NCBI GenBank assembly: GCA_900317215.1
Contig: ONFW01000124.1
Coordinates: 1 to 14,152, forward strand
From: an uncultured Eubacteriales bacterium
GTDB lineage: Bacteria > Bacillota > Clostridia > Oscillospirales > Acutalibacteraceae
Direction of reading: 5' to 3'
Length of the DNA: 14,152 nucleotides
Below, in pieces: positions 1 to 5,900 of the stretch; positions within the stretch are counted from its first letter, which is position 1; each line of letters begins with the position of its first letter. The notes beneath the pieces were generated by a model. It did no database searches. It had not been told where the DNA came from and was given only the letters and a program-made list of their open reading frames with translations. Made by a program: the position numbers and the translations under genes.

Positions 1-1119
1 GCGGGATATAAAACCGGTCTGTTCATATCCCCCTATGTGCTCGAGTTCCGTGAAAGATTCCAGATCAACGGTGAGATGATACCTCATCAGGCACTTGCGG
101 ATATCATTGATGAGCTGTGGGAAATTGTTTCTGAAATGAAAAACGAGGGGCTTATCATTACGGAATTTGAGCTTGTCCTTGCGGCGGCGCTGAAATGGTT
201 CGAGCGTGAAAAATGTGACGTCGTTGTTCTGGAAACAGGACTCGGCGGTCGATTTGACGCCACAAATATCATAGACACCCCCTTAGCCTCAGTGATAATG
301 TCTATCTCTCTCGATCATACAGCCATACTCGGAGATACCTGTGAAAAGATCGCCTATGAAAAATGCGGGATAATCAAGCCCGGCGGAACGACCGTGCTTT
401 ACGGCGATCAGCCCGAAGGAGTATTTAAGGTAGTCGAAAAAACCGCCGAAGAGAGGGATAACAAGCTGATTATAGCTGAGATAGCGGCTGCCGAATGCAT
501 AAGAACAGGCTTGGAGGGCTCTGCTTTCAGCTTCAAAAGCTCATCCCTGTTTGACGGCAAGGAAACAGAGCTGTTCATACCGCTCATAGGAAAGCACCAG
601 ATAAAAAATGCTGCCGCCGCTCTTTTTACTGTTTCAGCTCTCAGAGACAAGGGACTAAGAATTTCCGACGAAGCTATAAAGGCCGGTCTTGCGGAAACCG
701 TCTTTCCTGCAAGAGCCGAGCTTCTGAAAAAGGAGCCGCCTGTGCTGCTTGACGGGGCGCATAATCCGGGAGGCGCTGCAGCGCTCTCGGAGCTGATCAA
801 GACAGGACTCAGCGGACACTATAGAATTGCGGTGACAGGTATGCTTGCGGATAAGGACATAAGGACTTCACTTTCAATGCTTATTCCGCTGTTCGACAGA
901 GTGATAGCTGTTTCGCCCGATAATCCGAGGGCAATGAGTCCCGAGGGTCTTGCTCAGATCATCTCGGAATTCGGCGTTCCCGTTGAGGCGGAGCACGACC
1001 TTTCAAGAGCGTATAAAAAAGCCGAGGCTCTTGCTCTTGAAAAAAACGGCGCAGTGGCAGTCTTCGGCTCGCTTTATCTCGCCTCTGATATGAGAAAGAT
1101 CATACTCGGAAAAAAATAA
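1..1119 (+). CDS. folC: Bifunctional folylpolyglutamate/dihydrofolate synthase, 5'-truncated by the window
   Basis: This cytoplasmic Mur-ligase-family enzyme adds glutamate to reduced folates with ATP, and in bifunctional forms also makes dihydrofolate from dihydropteroate. The frame is open from base 1 (AGYKTGLFISPYV...) to TAA at 1117-1119, giving 372 visible residues. Family members are about 420-440 residues, so roughly 50-60 are missing upstream, including the GTNGKGS ATP-binding loop. Visible FolC signatures are GLFISPY near the start, ERFQING, ETGLGGRFDATN in the first third, LDHTAILGDT followed by EKCGIIKPG, and the C-terminal-domain motif LLDGAHNPGG. Internal ATGs such as the one at 37 are not the real start because homology continues upstream of it. 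I see no terminator hairpin in the 90 bases before the next gene, so read-through is possible. Whether it has both activities cannot be told from this sequence alone. Confidence 0.93.
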   Translation, partial: AGYKTGLFISPYVLEFRERFQINGEMIPHQALADIIDELWEIVSEMKNEGLIITEFELVLAAALKWFEREKCDVVVLETGLGGRFDATNIIDTPLASVIMSISLDHTAILGDTCEKIAYEKCGIIKPGGTTVLYGDQPEGVFKVVEKTAEERDNKLIIAEIAAAECIRTGLEGSAFSFKSSSLFDGKETELFIPLIGKHQIKNAAAALFTVSALRDKGLRISDEAIKAGLAETVFPARAELLKKEPPVLLDGAHNPGGAAALSELIKTGLSGHYRIAVTGMLADKDIRTSLSMLIPLFDRVIAVSPDNPRAMSPEGLAQIISEFGVPVEAEHDLSRAYKKAEALALEKNGAVAVFGSLYLASDMRKIILGKK

Positions 1120-1159
1120 TAGTCCTCAACATTTTTCGTTTCTTTATTCAGGCCCGCTG

Positions 1160-1168
1160 TGATATAAC
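1160..1168 (+). promoter_or_regulatory. Candidate extended -10 promoter upstream of the 1210 gene
   Basis: TGA-TATAAC at 1160-1168 matches an extended -10 element (TGN followed by a TATAAT-like hexamer). It lies about 40 bases before the start codon at 1210. No good -35 is present 17 bases upstream (TTCTTT), which is compatible with extended -10 promoters but makes the call tentative. Confidence 0.35.
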
Positions 1169-1209
1169 CAGAATGAACCGAATATCTTTTTTACAAAGGA
1201 GGAATCGTT

Positions 1210-1650
1210 TTGGGAGCGACCACAGCACGCTCGGGAGCAGCCTGTTCAATTTTATGCGGTGTTCTTGAGCGAAACGAGATAAGATATGAAATCAAGGACA
1301 ACAAGGATATCGCCTGTTTTGTCAACGGATGTGAAGGAGATATAAGTCTGCTTTTCAGGATAGACAGCTCAAAAATGCTCGTCACCCTGTATTCACCGCT
1401 CGGTGAGCCTGTTCCGTTTTTCTGTGCAGGAGATGTCTCCCTTGCAGTTTGCATGATAAACAACAGTCTTTCCGACGGTACGTTCTGCTATGATATTTCT
1501 GACAGACTTATCTATTTCAGAATGACCTCAAGCTTTTACAACAGCGGAGCTAATCCGTTCATGTTTGAGTATATGCTTTGCGCCGCCGCGGAAGCCGTTG
1601 ACAAATACAGACCCGTACTGAAAAAACTCATGCTCTGCTCTGTGTCATAA
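1210..1650 (+). CDS. Conserved-looking hypothetical protein, 146 aa; possible YbjN/type III chaperone-like fold
   Basis: I do not recognise this gene with certainty. The TTG start at 1210 is supported by a near-perfect Shine-Dalgarno, AAAGGAGG at 1195-1202, with 7 bases between; the gene ends at TAA 1648-1650. The product has no signal peptide or membrane helix, so it is probably cytoplasmic. It alternates short hydrophobic strands with polar turns: a segment ISLLFRIDSSKMLVTLYSPL, then a helix-like stretch (VSLAVCMINNSL), then DGTFCYDISDRLIYFRMT, and a C-terminal amphipathic helix. That order (strand hairpin, helix, G-F-x-x-D strand, I-x-F-R strand, helix) resembles YbjN/T3S-chaperone-like domains. 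This is a pattern impression only. It sits between folC and pdaA, is 90 bases downstream of folC, and is followed by a terminator-like hairpin. Cysteine content is fairly high (8). Confidence 0.75.
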   Translation: MGATTARSGAACSILCGVLERNEIRYEIKDNKDIACFVNGCEGDISLLFRIDSSKMLVTLYSPLGEPVPFFCAGDVSLAVCMINNSLSDGTFCYDISDRLIYFRMTSSFYNSGANPFMFEYMLCAAAEAVDKYRPVLKKLMLCSVS

Positions 1651-1656
1651 AAGCCG

Positions 1657-1704
1657 AAACACCGCATAACTATTACCATAACGGTAAAAGGGGCGGTGTT
1701 TTTT
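1657..1704 (+). terminator. Branched intrinsic terminator after the 1210 gene
   Basis: AAACACCGC (1657-1665) pairs perfectly over 9 bp with GCGGTGTTT (1693-1701). A second small hairpin, TTACC/GGTAA (1673-1677 with 1683-1687), sits inside the loop. Six T residues (1699-1704) follow the GC part of the stem. It begins 6 bases after the stop of the upstream gene, as a terminator should. It also ends one base before the TTG start assigned to the next gene, so it could equally act as a leader attenuator for pdaA. Confidence 0.75.
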
Positions 1705-1705
1705 A

Positions 1706-2524
1706 TTGTATCTGATACTAAAAAAGAAGACTCTTGCATGTGTGCTCTCCGGAATAGCAGTGCTTTGCCTTGCCGTGATGATCGGCTCGGGACTGTCGCG
1801 TCACGAAGCCTTGCCTGTTATGGCGGACTCTGTTTCATGGGGACTGAGCTTCAACACCCCGGACGGTATCCCTAAAGGAAGTGCTTCTGAGGAAGAGCTG
1901 AAGGAATACGGCGCATATTATCTCGGCGATACCCAAAGCAAAACGATCTATCTCACCTTTGATGCCGGCTATGAAAACGGATTCACGGAAGGGATCCTCG
2001 ACACCCTGAAAAAGCACAAGGTCAAGGCGACATTTTTCCTTGTGGGAAATTATATTAAGACCTCACCGGAGCTTGTGAAAAGAATGGTCAGCGAGGGCCA
2101 CACCGTTGGAAATCACACTATGACTCACCCGGACATGTCAGGCATTGCTGACCCCGATGACTTCAGAGAGGAGCTTGAGGGACTTGAAAAGCTCTATAGC
2201 GAAGCCACAGGCAAAAAGCTCCCGAAGCTATACCGTCCCCCACAGGGCATTTTCAGCACCGAAAATCTGGAGCAGGCTCAAAGGCTCGGCTACAAAACGG
2301 TATTCTGGAGTCTTGCCTATGCCGACTGGAACAACGACTCACAGCCGACCCGCAAGCAGGCTTTTGACAAGCTCATTCCCAGAATACACAACGGCGCTGT
2401 AGTTCTGCTGCACAGCACCTCTCAGACAAACAGTGAGATACTTGACGAGCTTCTGACAAAGTGGGAGGATATGGGATATTCATTCGGAGAGCTGAGCGAG
2501 CTTACCGGACTGTCAAACTCATGA
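1706..2524 (+). CDS. pdaA: PdaA-like polysaccharide deacetylase (delta-lactam-biosynthetic de-N-acetylase family)
   Basis: This is a NodB-fold metal-dependent deacetylase. PdaA removes the N-acetyl group from muramic acid in peptidoglycan, a step toward the muramic delta-lactam of the spore cortex. The N-terminus (residues 1-30) is KKK followed by a hydrophobic stretch, a signal anchor or signal peptide, so the domain acts outside the membrane. SWGLSFNTPDG near residues 44-54, Y-x-x-YYLGDT and KTIYLTFDAGYENG (80-92) follow the PdaA pattern. NodB motif 1 is TFDAG (84-88), with the second Asp replaced by Ala; PdaA proteins commonly vary here. Motif 2 is HTVGNHTMTH with H137/H141, then RPPQG (177-181), VFWSLAYADW and LLHST (H236). 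The 272-aa length fits the family. TTG 1706 is the only in-frame start that keeps the signal segment, but its SD (AAGGGG near 1688) is weak and lies in the terminator stem. Sporulation use is inferred from the family. Confidence 0.88.
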   Translation: MYLILKKKTLACVLSGIAVLCLAVMIGSGLSRHEALPVMADSVSWGLSFNTPDGIPKGSASEEELKEYGAYYLGDTQSKTIYLTFDAGYENGFTEGILDTLKKHKVKATFFLVGNYIKTSPELVKRMVSEGHTVGNHTMTHPDMSGIADPDDFREELEGLEKLYSEATGKKLPKLYRPPQGIFSTENLEQAQRLGYKTVFWSLAYADWNNDSQPTRKQAFDKLIPRIHNGAVVLLHSTSQTNSEILDELLTKWEDMGYSFGELSELTGLSNS

Positions 2525-2708
2525 GCATACATTCCGGAGGCACTTTGACAGTATCCTCCATACAAAGGCAAAGTAATTATTATGCGGAACAGGTCATCGC
2601 CGGACAGGTCTTATATCCCCTGCAGATCCTATTGCTGCTGACGGAAGCCTGTGCTTTGATCGGTATGACAGTGGACCTGTCTGTATTATCACCTCAGCAA
2701 GAACATGT
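2525..2708. other. Non-coding stretch with a long-range stem; possible structured RNA or decayed sequence
   Basis: No convincing gene lies here: the only open frame has no stop before the terminator and no homology I recognise. CGGACAGGTCT (2601-2611) can pair with GGACCTGTCTG (2673-2683) over 11 bp with two G-U pairs, closing a 61-base region. The core GACAGGTC/GACCTGTC is perfect. Within it GATC (2625-2628) can pair with GATC (2658-2661). A strong terminator follows 26 bases later. A TTGACA at 2545-2550 has no -10 at proper spacing. It matches no riboswitch or 6S/SRP consensus that I can recall. Confidence 0.3.
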
Positions 2709-2736
2709 AACGGCCGGAGCTTTCCGGCTGTTTTTT
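2709..2736 (+). terminator. Strong intrinsic terminator
   Basis: A 10-bp stem, left arm 2709-2718 (AACGGCCGGA) and right arm 2723-2732 (TCCGGCTGTT), has one G-U pair, a GCTT loop and a T tract 2731-2736. It ends transcription entering from pdaA or from any RNA made in 2525-2708. The adhesin gene downstream therefore needs its own promoter. Confidence 0.88.
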
Positions 2737-2781
2737 ATTGACATTTTTAACAAAAGACTAATGATGTTTACAAAAAATTTA

Positions 2782-2810
2782 TTGATTATTTCCTGCATAA
2801 CAACTATAAT
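2782..2810 (+). promoter_or_regulatory. Sigma-A-type promoter of the adhesin gene
   Basis: TTGATT (2782-2787) and a perfect TATAAT (2805-2810) are separated by exactly 17 bases. The preceding 40 bases are A/T-rich and may act as an UP element. It lies between the terminator (ending 2736) and the start codon at 2910, predicting a leader of about 93 bases. A second TTGACA at 2738-2743, directly after the terminator T tract, has no matching -10. Confidence 0.7.
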
Positions 2811-2862
2811 TATTGTATGTATGACTAACTACAATAGTATCATTTGTTCTGTCAAATAAATC

Positions 2863-2872
2863 CCGAGCTCGG
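2863..2872. promoter_or_regulatory. 10-bp palindrome in the adhesin leader, possible operator
   Basis: CCGAGCTCGG is a perfect palindrome about 45 bases downstream of the predicted transcription start and 37 bases before the start codon. It is the most GC-rich point of an otherwise A/T-rich leader. No known operator is recognised; it could also be chance. Confidence 0.2.
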
Positions 2873-2909
2873 CAGTTTTCTGAAACCAATTTTGAAAGGC
2901 GGATCATGT

Positions 2910-5900
2910 ATGAAAAAAATCAAAAGAATGTGCTACAGGACCTTATCGGCTATCATCTCGTTAATGCTTATACTGACGTGTTTCTCAGTGCTTGCCAGTA
3001 TTCCGCAGACGACCGTGTCAGCCATTAATAACACCGGAATTGAGATCAGAAGCTATTTTATTGAGCTTATATCGGGTGCTGAGCTTGAAAACGGGAGCTA
3101 CATCTGGAAAGCTGATTCCGCTGAGGCAGGACATCTGTTTGCATACAGGATCAATTATGAGCTTTCAGGCGAGGGCGATATAGAAAAGGGCAAAATGAAT
3201 ATTGTCGTGCCACGCTCTATTCTCATTGACAGAGACGGCAACTATGCAGATAATATCGAGTTCTCTATCCCTTCTGTGGAAGAGGCCGACGCATCTCAGG
3301 AGACAAACATCAAGTTTGCCTATTATGATCATCCCGAAGAAAGCGAGCAGATCATAATTACGAACTATAAGGATATTTCGTCCGCTCAGAACGGTTTTAT
3401 AGAGCTTGGGTATTCCACCTCAAAAACAACATACTATTATACTGACATGGGGCAGTCCGAGCCCTTCCGCGCAGATATGACGATCGAAAGGAATAACGAC
3501 ACTATCAGCGCGCAAAGTGACAGGATACCTGTTATAATCAATACCGCCGCAGGTCTGGTGTCAACACAAAAATATACTACAAACACGCTTTACAGAAGCT
3601 GGCAGAGCAGTTGGGGCAGGCGTCCCGCCGACTATGATGACTATTACTATACGGTATGGCGTATTGAAAGCATTACTTCAGCAACTCAGCCATATAATTT
3701 TACGATAGATGATGTTCTTGATGATCCCGACACCGAGGTGTTCGGCTATAAGCTTGCCGGTGAAACGTCATTTTCCGAAAAGAATACAGCAGAATTTGTC
3801 ACGTCTGTCGGAAAAAGAACAGACTATGTTCTTACCCGCCACCTAAAAGAAACATACAGAGATGATACGGCATATACCCTCACAAATACCGAGACTGCAA
3901 CGGTAACCCCCTATGACCGTATCGACGATGAAACCTCGGCGGTTTCAACTGCAAGCTATGACTATGTACCGGCATTTTTTGTAAAACCCATTGCAGGAAC
4001 TAATTCTGCGAAATACGGCAACAATAACTGGCCCGGTTACTGGCCTGTTGTCAACTACGCCCTTAATGATCTGCAGACAGGCTATGTAGATCACCTTAAC
4101 GGGAACATCAAGTTCAATGTATGGTTTACATCTTACCCGTACCCCTATACTATGGAGCAAGGCGCGGATCCTGAGGATCACGAGAGCTACGGGAAAAAGA
4201 ATGTAGCTTATGAGCTGACCGATGAAAGATTCTATCTTGAGCAGCCGATAGTCTCTGTTCCTGATGTTATGAACGGTACAGAGGAGGTCAGACAACTGAC
4301 CTGTGATGACTACGAGATCGAATATGTTGATTTCAGGACATCAATGAGCGATGCGGAATATGACACCAAGCTCATGAAATTCATCACCAAGCCTGTTGAG
4401 TATACTCAAGACGATATTATTCATATCTATGCGAAAGCAAACGGCAGTGATGAGTGGGCAGAAGCTGCTACTTATTCCCTTTTCAGCGGAGAGCTATGGT
4501 ATGACAATACATATGTAAGCGGGCTTACAGAGGAAAGGATAGTATTCAAGCCGAATTGTACAGGATATCGTTTTACTGCCTCAAACGCTCATTACTACAC
4601 ATCAATAAGCGCAACTCCATACTGCAGGATCAAAAATTCCGGTTACGTAATGCAGCAGATAGAAGACAAGGAAAGGGTAACACTCGGCAATATAGCAAGT
4701 GTCCGCTTTACCGATCATGCAGGCAATGTGTTTTACAGCAGAGATATGTATGCTGAGGACTACATAATCGGCATCGTAAGGGAGTCGCTTATCGAAAAAA
4801 CGACCACCTCGTTCAGCAATAACAAAATAAAAAAATACGTTACCGTAGGCTGGAGGATAAATGCCAATGAAAGCTACATGACCAATGACGGCAGACGGTA
4901 TATCCCTCAGGAATCGGGTACGTTTTACGATCTTTTGCCTCTTGGCTGTGATCTTGTCCGCACTTCTGTTCTCGTAAAAACCGAAAGGGGCTTTCTCCCC
5001 TCCAATGCCTATGACGTATCCTCAAGGATAAATTATAACGGTACAGGCAGGATATTGCTCACGGTACATATCAAAGAGCAGTTTGAGCGTGCCGAGCTGT
5101 TGTTCTCTACCACATACACTTATGAGAATATTTTAGATTACGGAAAAACGCTGAATAACTCTGCAGCCTTTGAAACAGGAAATGACAGGATCGCTAACGG
5201 TCAGCCGGATAACGGCGGTAATCTTACAGATAAGTCTTACATGACTGATCTCGATCCCGAAACCGATGAGCCCCTTTTCATCTACACTCAGCATAGCTAT
5301 AACATAAGGATACTCACTGCTGCCACCTCTGGACTTACCAAGACTGTTAAGGGAACTAACGAGGATCAGTATGTCGAATCAACAAAGGTCAGGCAAAACG
5401 GAGAATACAGCTATAAGCTCCGCTTTGCTACCACAACATATACAAGAGCAAAGGATATGGTGCTGTTTGATTCTCTTGAAAACTTCTCCCTTGGGGGAAC
5501 AGCAGGTGACTGGCACGGTGTTCTTACGTCGGTAGACGTCACTCAGGTAACAGATAAGGGCGCAGCTCCGGTGATATACTTCTCATCGGTAGAGGATCTG
5601 GATATTAATTCACATAATGATCTTGAAGAAGAAATATCCGGAGAGAGAGTATGGATAAAAGCCTCCCGCTTTGGTGATATCAGCAGAGCAAGGGCTGTTG
5701 CCGTGGATATGAGAAAGGATGCCGGAGGAAATGATTTTATCCTTGACAGAAACAGCTCTGTTGCTGTGACCCTCTACATGAAGGCTCCTGAAGAGGATAA
5801 TACCGGCGTTCCAGACCCGACAACGTATAATAACATTTTCATGAAGGACACGCTGATAAATATGCTGAGCGATACTGAGGAGTCGTTCTTTATCCACTAT

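Noticed and set aside
2545..2580. Promoter from TTGACA 2545-2550
   Set aside because: The nearest -10-like sequence (TAATTA, 2574) is 23 bases away, too far for a normal promoter.
2461..2859. Open frame overlapping the pdaA end and running across the intergenic gap (132 residues; ATG 2521 overlaps the pdaA stop)
   Set aside because: It runs through the strong terminator at 2709-2736 and the adhesin promoter, has no recognisable homology, and its first part is just pdaA in another frame.
2844..2909. TTG 2844 as the adhesin start, adding 22 residues
   Set aside because: The ATG at 2910 has a good SD at 7-base spacing and begins a standard signal peptide; the TTG has no SD and would bury the signal.
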